NCBI GenBank assembly: GCA_964417935.1
Contig: CAYQKF010000007.1
Span: 13,856-77,855, forward strand
Direction: 5' to 3'
Source: NIOZ-UU13 sp964417935
Lineage (GTDB): Bacteria; Planctomycetota; Phycisphaerae; Sedimentisphaerales; Anaerobacaceae
Length of the DNA: 64,000 bases
The notes below the pieces were generated by a model that worked only from the letters and a program-made list of their open reading frames with translations, searched no databases and was not told the origin of the DNA. Below, piece by piece: positions 42,146-52,076 of this stretch (the first letter of the stretch is position 1; the number at the start of each line of letters is the position of its first letter). Position numbers and translations under genes: made by a program.

Positions 42146-43042
42146 ATGAAACTTATTGAGCGTTTCAAACAAGATAAGTTTGTAATCACTTGTGAACTTG
42201 GACCACCCAAGGGCATAGAAATAGAAAAGCTAATAGATGAATTGGAGCCTTTGCGGGACAAGGTTGATGCTTTCAATGTTACTGATTTGCAAAGCTCTGT
42301 AATGAGGGTTGGCTCTTTGGCGGCTTGTCGTCTCTTGAAGGACAAAGACCTTGAGCCTATCATGCAGCTGACATGCCGGGACCGCAACCGTCTGGGTTTG
42401 CAGTCGGATGTTTTAAGTGCCGCAGTATTGGGCATTGAGAATCTATTGTGTCTTACCGGGGACCATCCAACATTGGGTGACCACCCTGAGGCAATGCCTG
42501 TGTTCGATTTGGATTCGGTACAACTGCTCTCGGCAGTCAAAGGATTAATGGGCGGAAAAGATATGGCGGGCAATAACTTGGAAGGTCGGCCACCGGAATT
42601 TTGCCTGGGGGCAGTGGTGAATCCAGGTGCAGACCCGTTGGAACCGCAGATTATGAAGATGGAGAAAAAGGTTCAGGCTGGGGCGGAGTTCTTCCAAACC
42701 CAGGCAGTTTATGAAGTAGATAAGTTCGCTCTCTTTATGGAGAAAGTAACCCCCGTGCTTTCTTGCGAAAGCAAGAACGGGGGGAAAGTGCCGGTTATGG
42801 CTGGAATTGTGTTTTTAAAATCGCCCGCTATGGCTAAGTTTATGAATGCAAATGTCGCAGGAATCCACGTTCCTGAAGAGATTATTAATGAATTGGCCGG
42901 TGCGGGGAAAGAAAAAAGAGTCGAAAAAAGTCTGGAAATCTCCGCCCGTCTGATTAGGCAATTGAAGGATTTGTGTCAGGGAGTTCATATTATGTCTTTG
43001 GGGTGGGAGCGGCATATACCTACCGTTTTGGAAATGGTATAG
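42146..43042 (+). CDS. metF: Methylene-THF reductase flavoprotein
   Basis: The 298-residue protein follows AAGGAGG. It has the TIM-barrel MTHFR pattern: FVITCELGPPKGI, NVTDLQSSVMRVG, LTCRDRNRLGLQSD, LCLTGDHPTLGDHP, GAEFFQTQAVY. It reduces methylene-THF to methyl-THF, closing the methyl branch. MetV is immediately upstream and together they make the reductase. A 35-base perfect-stem palindrome (42750-42784) is translated in frame in the middle of the gene as the segment PVLSCESKNGGK, between two conserved stretches. Confidence 0.93.
   Translation: MKLIERFKQDKFVITCELGPPKGIEIEKLIDELEPLRDKVDAFNVTDLQSSVMRVGSLAACRLLKDKDLEPIMQLTCRDRNRLGLQSDVLSAAVLGIENLLCLTGDHPTLGDHPEAMPVFDLDSVQLLSAVKGLMGGKDMAGNNLEGRPPEFCLGAVVNPGADPLEPQIMKMEKKVQAGAEFFQTQAVYEVDKFALFMEKVTPVLSCESKNGGKVPVMAGIVFLKSPAMAKFMNANVAGIHVPEEIINELAGAGKEKRVEKSLEISARLIRQLKDLCQGVHIMSLGWERHIPTVLEMV
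42750..42784. repeat. In-frame palindrome inside metF
   Basis: The arms CCCCCGT and ACGGGGG enclose the hairpin TTCTTGCGAAAGCAAGAA with a GAAA loop. The element adds about 12 codons to metF without breaking the frame and looks like an inserted palindrome. It may also slow ribosomes or affect mRNA stability. Confidence 0.75.
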
Positions 43043-43167
43043 AGGTTAAAGAGCTGTCCAGATTTTCCCAGGGCTGTACGCCGGAAATCACAGAAAAGCT
43101 GCACGAAATAGTCGAATATATTCTCAGCGACCTTGTCGGCAGCCGTGAATCGAAAGCCGGAAATTAA
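43003..43167 (+). CDS. Doubtful small ORF overlapping metF end
   Basis: A 54-codon frame starts at GTG 43003 inside metF and runs 125 bases past its stop, ending KELSRFSQGCTPEITEKLHE...ESKAGN. The downstream part is helical and free of stops, but the start lies in metF and no homology is apparent. It could be a real small co-translated gene or chance. Confidence 0.2.
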   Translation: MGAAYTYRFGNGIEVKELSRFSQGCTPEITEKLHEIVEYILSDLVGSRESKAGN

Positions 43168-43202
43168 ACAAGACTTGCTCAAGATATGACCAAAACCAAG
43201 AC

Positions 43203-46200
43203 TCAAACCGCCTGATTTTGAAGATTTCTCTGCGATTTAGTCTTTGCGAACTTCCAATACAGGGCCGGCATGAACAGCAGATTCAGCAAAGTTGAAGTGA
43301 CGAGTCCACCTATAATAACGATAGCCATTGGATGTTCAATTTCCTGTCCGGGCCGATTACCGCCAATAACAATAGGAACAAGTGCCAATGCCGTCGTAAG
43401 CGCTGTCATAAGAATCGGTGACAGCCGCTCCATTGCACCCCGCAGAATCAATTCCTCGCCGAACGGCATATTTTCTTCCATCTCCAGGTGACGATAATGA
43501 CTTATAAGCATTACACCATTACGGCCAACAATCCCTAAAACGGTAACGAATCCCACTATCGAACCCAGTGACAGAACACCACCGCTGAGCAAGGCACTGA
43601 AGATACTGCCGGTCAGAGCAATGGGCAGGCACAGCAGCAGCAGTAAGGCCAACCGAACAGAGGCGAAATCGGCGTAAACTATGAAAAAAATCCCCACAGC
43701 AGACAATATCGCCACACTGAGAAGGCGATTTCTCGACTGTTGCCGCTCGGCATATTCCCCAAGAATCTCCGGATGATAGCCCGTTTCAAAATCAATGGCT
43801 TTTACTTTAGCTGCGACTTCACGGGCCACGCTGCCGAGGTCCCGTCCCGACACATTGCAGGAAACGTCGATATGTCTCGAATTAGCTTCACGGGTTATAT
43901 GGTTGGGTGTAGGAGCAACATAAACATCAGCGACCTGACCTAACGGCACGTGTCCGCCAGTCGGGGTGTCAATAACCAACGTTTGCAACACAGTCATATC
44001 ATGGCGTACCTTGGGAGTTCCCCATACCATCACTTCGAAAATCTTTTGCCCCTGATATATCTCGCCAACTTTGGTTCCTTTGATCAGAGTGGTGGCGGCC
44101 CGGCGCACATCTCCGGGCGCCAAGCCAAACTGCGCCGCCGCTTCCGGTTGAAACTTAATTTCTACCTGCGGTATCATTGTCAGAGGTTGCACATGCAGGT
44201 CGGCAATGCCGTCAATTTCGGTAATGGCCCCGGCTATTTCTTTGGCTTTTTGCTGAAGTATCACCAGATCCGGTCCATAGATGCGCAGCACAACGGTAGC
44301 TGCGGTTCCAGTGAGTACTTCCTTAATACGTTCCCGCAGATAAGTCAGCACATCCCGGTAGAGGCCGGGATAGCCTTCCACGGCTTCCTGTATTTTGGCG
44401 ACTGTGGCATCATAGTCGACTTCAGGATCTACACTGATCCAAAGCTCCGTGAAATTTGACCCAACGACCTCATCGGCAACTTCTGCCCGACCGATATGTG
44501 CGCCAAAATTTCTCACGCCCGGAATGGCCCTAAGTTCCTTACTGGCGCGTATCGTGATACGATCCATAGCCTCGACCGAAGTGCCGGGTTTCTCGACAAA
44601 GTGCATCAAAAAGTCATATTCTTTGAATTTTGGGAGGAACTCTTCACCTAATAGAGGGATGATGGCCCCAGAGACCCCGAGCATACATATTAAAATCAAT
44701 ATCGCCCAGTTTGGATGCTTTACTAAAGCCGGCAGTATTACCTGATAGCCGCGTTTAAGCCAAACTACAAGCGGAGAATCTTTTTCGCGCAAGGCAGCTC
44801 GCGGCAGCATGATTAGACAAAGCGCCGGAGTGAGGGTCAGAGCCACAAATAGTGAGGCTATTATAGCCAGAATATATGACAGGGCCAGTGGTCGGAAGAA
44901 CGTGCCGCTCAGTCCCGGCAGGACAAATACCGGTAGCAAAACAAGGACCACAATTAAGCTACCATAAAGTACGGCGCTACGTACTTCTATGGAGGCATTG
45001 AGTACCACATTAAACGACGATTGAGGATTGCCTGCCGTCCGGTTCAGCCGTAAACGTCGCATAACGTTCTCTACACCAACAATCGCGTCATCCACAACCT
45101 CGCCCACAGAGATGACCAGACCCGCCAGCACCATAGTATTGATAGTGCCACCTCGGTAGTGAAGCACCAAAGCGGCAACGACTAAGGAGCAAGGAATAGC
45201 CAATGCACTTATAAGGGCCGTGTGCCAATCGTATAGGAAAAAAGCAAGTACAATCACGACCAAGATGCAGCCGAACAGTAGGGCACGGTTCAAGTTTTCT
45301 ATAGACATCTCGATGAAAGTGGCGGGTCGAAAAATGGTTGAATCAATCTCCAGGTCCTCCAGACCCGGCCGCAGTGCATCCAACGCCGCTTCCACGTTGC
45401 GGGTTACTTCCAACGTGTTGGCCCAGGGTTGTTTTTCCACAATCAGAAGTATCCCCGGCTCATCATTTATTATTGCATCACCAATTGGGGCCTCGAAGCC
45501 CTCTACCACTTCCGCAACATCGCCTAACCTCAGGGCAGCGCCGTTGCGAAAGGCCACAACTACCCGGGCCAGGTCCCTGGATGTGTTGATGGGCGAGATG
45601 TGTGAAACCGCCAGACGCTGGTTGGGCGTATCCAAATAACCGCCACCGGCTAATTCAACAGCGTCTTTTGCAGCCTGTTGCACCTCTTTAAGAGTGATAT
45701 TGTTCGCCCGCAACCGGTCCGGATCCACTAATATCTGAAGCTGTCGGTCACGCTCACCCCAGATGGCAACATTCGCCACGCCCGTAATCGACATAAGCCG
45801 GGGACGGATGGTCCATTTTGCCAGGGTGCTCATTTCCATCTGGGAAAGCTTTTTTGACGAAATTCCGATTTTAAGAGCCCGGCTGGTTGAGGAAAGCGGC
45901 GGGAGCATCACGGGAGGGCTGGCCACACTCGGCAACGAACCAGCCACTAGGGTAATACGTTCCTGGACCATTTGCCGAGCTTCCTGCAAATCGGTACCAT
46001 CCTCAAAAAACAAAACTACTGATGAAAGGCCCAGCACCGATTTTGAGCGACTGGTTTGGACCCAGGGAGTGCCGTTTAAGGCGTTTTCGATTGGGACCGT
46101 CACCAGCGCTTCTACTTCAGCAGTTGACAACCCGGGAACTTCAGTTTGGATCTCTACGTAGGGAGGCGCAAATTCGGGAAAAACATCCAGCGGCGTCTCG

Positions 46201-46295
46201 CGTATAATGTGAATACCCACAATCAATATCATGGCCATCAAAGCTACGACCACGACTCGAAGTCGCAACGACGTTGAAACCAGCCACCTCATCAT
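43203..46295 (-). CDS. Heavy-metal efflux RND transporter, inner-membrane pump (CzcA/CusA-like)
   Basis: The 1030-residue protein has the RND layout with twelve transmembrane helices and two large periplasmic loops. TM4 reads GEVVDDAIVGVENVMRR, the HME-RND proton-relay region (acidic residues in place of the drug-pump pattern). The early TPLDVFPEFAPPYVEIQTE and IENALNGTPWVQTSRSKS are HME-type. It exports cations such as Cu, Ag, Zn, Co or Cd using the proton gradient; the exact metal is not readable. It is the third gene of an operon with the adaptor (overlap TAATG) and the outer-membrane factor. Confidence 0.9.
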   Translation of the reverse strand: MMRWLVSTSLRLRVVVVALMAMILIVGIHIIRETPLDVFPEFAPPYVEIQTEVPGLSTAEVEALVTVPIENALNGTPWVQTSRSKSVLGLSSVVLFFEDGTDLQEARQMVQERITLVAGSLPSVASPPVMLPPLSSTSRALKIGISSKKLSQMEMSTLAKWTIRPRLMSITGVANVAIWGERDRQLQILVDPDRLRANNITLKEVQQAAKDAVELAGGGYLDTPNQRLAVSHISPINTSRDLARVVVAFRNGAALRLGDVAEVVEGFEAPIGDAIINDEPGILLIVEKQPWANTLEVTRNVEAALDALRPGLEDLEIDSTIFRPATFIEMSIENLNRALLFGCILVVIVLAFFLYDWHTALISALAIPCSLVVAALVLHYRGGTINTMVLAGLVISVGEVVDDAIVGVENVMRRLRLNRTAGNPQSSFNVVLNASIEVRSAVLYGSLIVVLVLLPVFVLPGLSGTFFRPLALSYILAIIASLFVALTLTPALCLIMLPRAALREKDSPLVVWLKRGYQVILPALVKHPNWAILILICMLGVSGAIIPLLGEEFLPKFKEYDFLMHFVEKPGTSVEAMDRITIRASKELRAIPGVRNFGAHIGRAEVADEVVGSNFTELWISVDPEVDYDATVAKIQEAVEGYPGLYRDVLTYLRERIKEVLTGTAATVVLRIYGPDLVILQQKAKEIAGAITEIDGIADLHVQPLTMIPQVEIKFQPEAAAQFGLAPGDVRRAATTLIKGTKVGEIYQGQKIFEVMVWGTPKVRHDMTVLQTLVIDTPTGGHVPLGQVADVYVAPTPNHITREANSRHIDVSCNVSGRDLGSVAREVAAKVKAIDFETGYHPEILGEYAERQQSRNRLLSVAILSAVGIFFIVYADFASVRLALLLLLCLPIALTGSIFSALLSGGVLSLGSIVGFVTVLGIVGRNGVMLISHYRHLEMEENMPFGEELILRGAMERLSPILMTALTTALALVPIVIGGNRPGQEIEHPMAIVIIGGLVTSTLLNLLFMPALYWKFAKTKSQRNLQNQAV

Positions 46296-47491
46296 TATTT
46301 GCCCACTCCAAACTCAGTGCCAAATAATTCTGCGGCGCCGGCACTGACCACTTTTGCACCGACGGCCGGGCCGCGGGATAGAATTGCAAGCTCGTCGAGC
46401 ACATGATACAATTCGACCCGCTGACGCACATAGACCTGCGGTTCGGTATTAAGATAAACCCATGAGCTACCATACATATCATAGAGAATAGAGGAATACG
46501 GCACGACTAGGCTTTGCTTAGTGTCTTTTAGACTCAGGGTTACGCCAACTTTTTGGCCAGGCCGATATGAGTGGTCCGCGTTTGACAATTCGTAGAATAG
46601 ATCTACGGTTACAGACTCTGGATCGGCACTGAATGGCGCCACAACCAGTTGGGCAGTTTGTGTCTCGGCCCCAACAAAATCGGCCAGACTGTGCACCCGG
46701 GCTGGCTTTTTTGTGTCTATGGTAGCCAGATCACCGACATAAACCGGAACTTTTATCCAAACCGGATCAATGCCGGTAATTTCCAGCAGAGCAGTTGTAC
46801 CTGTAACAGTCTGGCCAAGAGCGACATGAACCTCTTGAACAATGCCATCCACCGGAGATTTAATTATCAATGAGGAAAGTCCAGCGATAGCCTTATCGAG
46901 TTCGCCCTTTTCGAGCAGCTCCAGTCGGGCTTGGGCGGTTTCCAGAATCGTCTTGACACTGGCCAACTGAGCTTCTGCATCTTCCAGCTCTCTAGCGCTA
47001 CCAGCTTTGTCAACGAGCAACTGTCGAGCTCGCTTCACTCTTGCCTGGGCCAGAGCAAGCTCTACTTTCCTGAGGGAAATTTCTTCCTGCACGCTTAACA
47101 AGTCTTGCTCAGGAAGTGCCAACAATAAACGATACAACGGCTGTGACTTCGTTACTTGTTGGCCAGCCATTACAACCAAACCGTCTTCTGTCGATAACAA
47201 CGTACCCGACAGAGGAGCTGATACGGTTACCGAACGGCCCGAAACCGACACCACCTCGCCGCCGAACGTCCGCTTTTTTTCAACGGAACGGTATTCGACA
47301 GAAACCGTTTGAATCCCTAACCTGGCTTCGGCTTCGGAGGTAAGGGTGATAGTCGTAAGGTCTGTCTCTTTCACAACATTTTGAACTTTTGCCGGAGGTT
47401 GTTGTTTCTCTTTCGGTTCTGTTTTTTTGCTGCATCCACAAACCGTTGTTAGAACCGCTATCAAGACGAAGTATTTCAAATAGGAACTCAT
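46295..47491 (-). CDS. RND efflux periplasmic adaptor (CzcB/CusB-like lipoprotein)
   Basis: The 398-residue protein starts after AGGAGATAGAG and has a lipoprotein signal with lipobox TVCGC. The mature protein contains the adaptor elements: biotinyl-lipoyl-like halves (SAPLSGTLLSTEDGLVVMAG, IIKSPVDGIVQEVHVALGQ) around a coiled-coil hairpin (about 125-200), then beta-barrel domains. It links the inner-membrane pump to the outer-membrane channel. Its stop overlaps the pump start. Confidence 0.88.
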   Translation of the reverse strand: MSSYLKYFVLIAVLTTVCGCSKKTEPKEKQQPPAKVQNVVKETDLTTITLTSEAEARLGIQTVSVEYRSVEKKRTFGGEVVSVSGRSVTVSAPLSGTLLSTEDGLVVMAGQQVTKSQPLYRLLLALPEQDLLSVQEEISLRKVELALAQARVKRARQLLVDKAGSARELEDAEAQLASVKTILETAQARLELLEKGELDKAIAGLSSLIIKSPVDGIVQEVHVALGQTVTGTTALLEITGIDPVWIKVPVYVGDLATIDTKKPARVHSLADFVGAETQTAQLVVAPFSADPESVTVDLFYELSNADHSYRPGQKVGVTLSLKDTKQSLVVPYSSILYDMYGSSWVYLNTEPQVYVRQRVELYHVLDELAILSRGPAVGAKVVSAGAAELFGTEFGVGK

Positions 47492-47531
47492 AATATCTCT
47501 ATCTCCTGTTTATAATGGTTAGGAATTAGGC

Positions 47532-48863
47532 CTATATCATTTTCTTTCCGACAGAATAATTAAGTTCTGCTGCACTACGGTGCAGATGGGCAGCCAATTC
47601 CTTCTGGCGCATGCGTGCCTCAACAAGTTTTCCCTTGGCTTCCAAAACCGCCAGATAAGACACTTCCCCGAGTTCAAAGGATTTCTGGGTCCATTCGACC
47701 CTCTTCTCCAAAGAAGGAATAATATCGCTGCTCCATAACTCAAATTCCTCATGTTCCGAGACGTACCGAGTGTGAGCTTGTTGTACTTGAAGAATAATGT
47801 TCTGACGAATTGCTTCATATTGTCGAACCGCCTGTTCTAATTCTGCTTCGGCTCGGGCGATATTGCCATCATTCTGATTGAAAATTGGGATTTCAACCGC
47901 AAAGCCTGGTCCGACCGTGAGAGAATCCTCACCCTTATCTTTGGCATCAATAATAGCGATGAAATTATAGATCTTGGATTGTTCCCAACCCACACGTTCT
48001 CCGGCCGCCTCGATCTTAAGTTCAGCCGCCCGCAGATCCGGTCGGGCGGCAAAAGCCATCTCCAGCAATTCATTGGTCGATACTGCTGTTCTTGGGGTAA
48101 TATCCGATGGTATTACATCAAACGTCGTATCATCTGAGACAAGTCCGAGCAAAGCGTTAAGCCGGTGTCTTAAGATAATAGCTTCCTTTGAAAAACGCTT
48201 AGTGGCATCGGCTGCACGAAGCGAATCCACATAGGCGGCCGAGGTTGCCAGTTCGCTAATACCACCGGCTCTCAGACGTGCCTGGGCAAGCTCGGCCATC
48301 TGAACTCGTAGTTGAGCATCCACCTCGGACAGGTGGACCCGCTCCTGGGCCAGGCACAGATCAGCATAGGTTGTCTGAACGTCTCGAATAAGGCCCAGAC
48401 CATGCTCTATGAGATTTTCAGAAAGACTCTCAGCATCAAGCTTGGCAGCGGCGATGCGGTGGGGACGCTGCCAGAGCACATCAATAGGTAAATTCAGCTT
48501 TGTTTCTAACAGTTTTGGTCCAATGGGGAAAAAAATGGAAAATACCGGATTGGCCAGCATATCCGCTTCGATCAGGTCGGCACGAGCAAAGCCCAGAGCT
48601 GTTAGGTCAGCTTGAAATTGGGAATTATTCCAAAGTGCTACAGCCACCGCCTCGTCCTGTGATAAGCCGTCATCAAGCGATACTCCTTCAGGGAAATTGA
48701 ATTCTCCAGGTTCAGTAACCTGCCCTAACTCAAAACCTGTACGTTCTTTAACACCTTCAGAAACATAGGAACGATCGCTTGGGGATTTGACCGCACAGCC
48801 GGCTGCCAGAAGAATCAACATAATAATACAAATTTTCCCAATCATATCTTTACCGCAGGCCAT
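47532..48863 (-). CDS. RND efflux outer-membrane factor (CzcC/TolC-like)
   Basis: The 443-residue protein has a lipobox in LILLAAGC. ATG 48863 is the first start, but Met7 (48845) gives a neater signal peptide. It shows two TolC-like repeats with long helices (for example LARAEAELEQAVRQYEAIRQ and its neighbours) and the EAVAVALWNNSQ motif of the family. It forms the outer-membrane channel for the pump. A metal-responsive regulator is not adjacent. Expression probably begins upstream of 48863 on the minus strand, back-to-back with the porin promoter. Confidence 0.85.
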   Translation of the reverse strand: MACGKDMIGKICIIMLILLAAGCAVKSPSDRSYVSEGVKERTGFELGQVTEPGEFNFPEGVSLDDGLSQDEAVAVALWNNSQFQADLTALGFARADLIEADMLANPVFSIFFPIGPKLLETKLNLPIDVLWQRPHRIAAAKLDAESLSENLIEHGLGLIRDVQTTYADLCLAQERVHLSEVDAQLRVQMAELAQARLRAGGISELATSAAYVDSLRAADATKRFSKEAIILRHRLNALLGLVSDDTTFDVIPSDITPRTAVSTNELLEMAFAARPDLRAAELKIEAAGERVGWEQSKIYNFIAIIDAKDKGEDSLTVGPGFAVEIPIFNQNDGNIARAEAELEQAVRQYEAIRQNIILQVQQAHTRYVSEHEEFELWSSDIIPSLEKRVEWTQKSFELGEVSYLAVLEAKGKLVEARMRQKELAAHLHRSAAELNYSVGKKMI

Positions 48864-48982
48864 ATTAAGGTCTAAAATAATTTCTTATAATAGCCTTGAA
48901 TCACCGATGTCAATAAAGAAATGAGATATCCAATGGAATATCCAAAAAATATCCTTATCCCTATAATTTTATTTTGTATTGC

Positions 48983-49010
48983 TTGACATTATTTAACCTT
49001 CGCATATAAC
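48983..49010 (+). promoter_or_regulatory. Sigma-70-like promoter of the porin-like gene
   Basis: TTGACA at 48983-48988 and TATAAC at 49005-49010 are 16 bases apart, about 50 bases before the ATG at 49061, in an AT-rich divergent gap. It is a strong match in a sensible place. Confidence 0.6.
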
Positions 49011-49060
49011 ATTGTTTTTTGCCTTAATGGGCTTGTAATCACCCCGATAAGGAAAAAGTT

Positions 49061-49831
49061 ATGAAAAGGATGATTTTGTCAACTGCCGTATTTTTATTAC
49101 CTGTGGCGGGCATAGCACAGGCCGAAGAAGACCAGTTGGGTGTTACTCTCGACCTGACTTATATGAGTAAGTGGATGACTAAAGGTGCCGAAGGCTATGG
49201 CCAACAAGGCGCACTTTTCAAAACCATCGACCTCGACTTGTATGGCACGGGCTTTGGTGTGAAAGTTACTCACCGCAATGCCACCGCAAGCGGCTACGTT
49301 GATAAGCAGAGGTTCGATTACAGACCGTATTACAAAAGTGTGCTTTTCGAGGGCGAACCTTATGCCACAAACTATAACATTAGCGCCAGATATGAACACT
49401 ACCCTGGCCTGGCCCGAGATGTAGCTAATACTACATTCGAATGGATATTTGCCTTTTACTGGCCGAATATTAATCCACAGGGTATAGTCCCTAACTACAT
49501 CGCTCATTATGAATACCCGGCCGGGAGTGGTTATACTCATCACGACGTTACAGGCTGGGTCCATCGTTTCGGTCTTGGCTATGATCTAACCGTAATCGAA
49601 CTGCCGGAGCCCCTCCATCTGTCCGGGGAAATCGCCTACAGGGACGGCCTTGGTGGCAAAACTAAAGACCACGATTGGTCACATGCAACCTTCGGCCTTT
49701 CAACAAAACTTAAAATCACTGACAATCTGGCTTTTGTACCGGGACTTTACTATCAGATAACAATGGATAATTCGGTCAATAAGCATGACGACGTAACATA
49801 TTGCGTCCTGAGTATGAAGTACAAATTCTAA
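49061..49831 (+). CDS. Predicted outer-membrane beta-barrel / porin-like protein
   Basis: The 256-residue protein follows AAGGA and has a signal peptide with cleavage near AQA-EE at residues 20-22. The mature part alternates hydrophobic and polar residues in many short strands (LGVTLDLTYMSKWMTKG, FGLGYDLTVIELPEP, GEIAYRDGLGG, LSMKYKF) and ends in Phe, as outer-membrane barrels do. It resembles the TorF/Gcw_chp family of putative porins of unknown cargo. It is single in its transcription unit; acsA follows after 187 bases. Confidence 0.7.
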   Translation: MKRMILSTAVFLLPVAGIAQAEEDQLGVTLDLTYMSKWMTKGAEGYGQQGALFKTIDLDLYGTGFGVKVTHRNATASGYVDKQRFDYRPYYKSVLFEGEPYATNYNISARYEHYPGLARDVANTTFEWIFAFYWPNINPQGIVPNYIAHYEYPAGSGYTHHDVTGWVHRFGLGYDLTVIELPEPLHLSGEIAYRDGLGGKTKDHDWSHATFGLSTKLKITDNLAFVPGLYYQITMDNSVNKHDDVTYCVLSMKYKF

Positions 49832-50018
49832 ATAGCAATTTTTACAGTTGAAGTCTTCTGAAGACTCAGACAGTTATCGTTGTTACATTGCCAGGATAGC
49901 TGAGGCTTCACCTGATAGCATTAAATATTTTGTTTGGAACTGAACACATAACTCACTGGAGAGTATAAATAGAAACTATCGAGGTACAATAATCCTGAGT
50001 TACTCAAAGGAGAACGTT

Positions 50019-52019
50019 ATGACGCAAGAAAAAGCAATTGACTCCCTTATGACCGAGAATCGCACGTTTCCGCCGCCGGCATCAGTTAAAGCCAATGCTT
50101 ATATAACCAGCACCGAGCAATATCAACAGATGTGGGAGAAGTCAATTAACGACCCGGACGCCTTTTGGCTGGAGCAGGCAAAAACCCTCTCCTGGTTCAA
50201 GGAACCGACCAAGAGTCTCCGTTACACCTGGGATACGAAGAGTCGAAAAATTGAGCACACCTGGTTTGCCGACGGCGAGCTTAATGTTGCATATAACTGC
50301 CTCGACCGTCACCTTGGAACGCCAATCGAAAACAAAACCGCACTGCTCTGGCAGGGTGAAGCCGAAGACACCGTCAAGGAATTCACCTACAAAGAGCTGC
50401 ACAAGCAGGTTTGCAAATTCGCCAACGTCCTCAAATCAAAGGGTATAAAAAAAGGTGACCGTGTAGCAATTTATCTGCCGATGGTCCCGGAGCTTCCCGT
50501 CGTTATGCTTGCTTGTGCCCGTATCGGCGCTATTCACTCGGTTATCTTCGGCGGATTCAGCTCAGAAGCCATCGAAGGCCGCATCAACGACTCCGATTGC
50601 AAAATGCTTATTACTTCCAATGTTTCGCTGCGTGCCGGCAAGCACATCAAACTTAAAGACATCGCCGACGTCGCACTTGAAAAAACACCTACAATTGAAA
50701 ATGTAATAGTCGTCAAAGTCAATGACGACCCCTGCAATATCAAAGATGGCAGGGACGTATGGTATCACGACGAAATGGCAAATGCCGCCGAACAATGCGA
50801 AGCCGAACCTATGAATGCTGATGACCCGCTGTTTATCCTTTACACATCCGGCTCGACCGGAAAGCCCAAGGGCGTTGTCCACACTACAGGTGGATACCTG
50901 TTGCATGTCTCCCTCACTCACAAAATCATTTTCAACATTCACGACGACGACATTTACTGGTGCACCGCCGACATTGGCTGGGTAACAGGACACAGCTACA
51001 TCGTCTATGGCCCACTCGCAAACGGCAGCACATCACTTATGTTTGAAGGAGTACCTACCTACCCGGATGCCGGCCGCTTCTGGCACATTTGTGACAAATT
51101 CGGCGTTACCGTCTTCTATACGGCCCCTACGGCCATCCGTGCCCTGATGCGCCTCGGCGACGAATGGCCCGCTAAGTACAAACTCGATTCACTCAGGATT
51201 CTCGGCTCCGTCGGCGAGCCGATAAATCCAGAGGCCTGGATGTGGTATTATGAGAAAATCGGCCGTAACCGCTGTCCGATTGTAGATACCTGGTGGCAGA
51301 CGGAGACCGGCGGATTTATGATTACACCTATACCGGGCGCCCATACATTAAAACCCGGCAGCGCTTCCCGTCCCTTCTTCGGCGTTGATGCCGTGGTTCT
51401 TCGAGACGACGCAAGCCAATGCGACGTAAACGAAGGCGGCAAGCTGTGCATACGCAAACCCTGGCCCGGAATGATGCGAACAATGTGGGGCGACCACGAC
51501 AGGTTCATAGACACATACTTCACGATGTTCGATAATGTTTACTTTGCAGGCGACGGCTGCCGTATCGATGAGGACGGCGATTACTGGCTAATGGGCAGAA
51601 TCGACGACGTCGTCAATGTCTCCGGCCATCGCATCGGAACCGCCGAGGTTGAAAGCGCCCTGGTCAGCCACGAAAAAGTTGCCGAAGCTGCCGTTACGCC
51701 CATGCCTCACGACATCAAGGGCCAAACACTGTATGCCTTTGTTACACTTGTAGGCGGCATCGAGGAAAGCGATGAGCTAAAGAAGGAACTTATTATGCAT
51801 GTGCGAAAGGAAATCGGCCCTATCGCAACACCCGAAGCCATTCAGTTTGCACCCTCACTTCCGAAGACCCGCTCCGGCAAGATTATGCGGCGAATCCTCC
51901 GCAAAATAGCTGAGAAAAACACAGACAACCTCGGTGACATCTCCACACTTGCCGACCCGAGCGTTGTAGAACTTCTGATCAAAGGTCGTGAAAAAATAGA
52001 AATCAAATCAAGCAAGTAA
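50019..52019 (+). CDS. acsA: Acetyl-CoA synthetase (AMP-forming)
   Basis: The 666-residue protein follows AAAGGAG. It has the acyl-adenylate signatures YTSGSTGKPKGVVH and WWQTETGGFMITP, the hinge LMGRIDDVVNVSGHRIG, and the acetylation-site motif RSGKIMRRILRK near the C-terminus. It activates acetate to acetyl-CoA at the cost of ATP to AMP. In an organism with CODH/ACS this allows acetate assimilation or syntrophic acetate oxidation. A convergent deacetylase gene lies downstream; the Lys in RSGK is the residue acetylated to silence the enzyme in other bacteria. Confidence 0.96.
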   Translation: MTQEKAIDSLMTENRTFPPPASVKANAYITSTEQYQQMWEKSINDPDAFWLEQAKTLSWFKEPTKSLRYTWDTKSRKIEHTWFADGELNVAYNCLDRHLGTPIENKTALLWQGEAEDTVKEFTYKELHKQVCKFANVLKSKGIKKGDRVAIYLPMVPELPVVMLACARIGAIHSVIFGGFSSEAIEGRINDSDCKMLITSNVSLRAGKHIKLKDIADVALEKTPTIENVIVVKVNDDPCNIKDGRDVWYHDEMANAAEQCEAEPMNADDPLFILYTSGSTGKPKGVVHTTGGYLLHVSLTHKIIFNIHDDDIYWCTADIGWVTGHSYIVYGPLANGSTSLMFEGVPTYPDAGRFWHICDKFGVTVFYTAPTAIRALMRLGDEWPAKYKLDSLRILGSVGEPINPEAWMWYYEKIGRNRCPIVDTWWQTETGGFMITPIPGAHTLKPGSASRPFFGVDAVVLRDDASQCDVNEGGKLCIRKPWPGMMRTMWGDHDRFIDTYFTMFDNVYFAGDGCRIDEDGDYWLMGRIDDVVNVSGHRIGTAEVESALVSHEKVAEAAVTPMPHDIKGQTLYAFVTLVGGIEESDELKKELIMHVRKEIGPIATPEAIQFAPSLPKTRSGKIMRRILRKIAEKNTDNLGDISTLADPSVVELLIKGREKIEIKSSK

Positions 52020-52076
52020 AAATCGAGTACGCCGTTACTTGGTGCACCCGACCTATTTTATCTATAGGCTTGATTG

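Noticed and set aside
49846..49878. Terminator after the porin-like gene (AGTCTTC/GAAGACT)
   Set aside because: The stem is short and no T-run follows, so I cannot support it as an intrinsic terminator.
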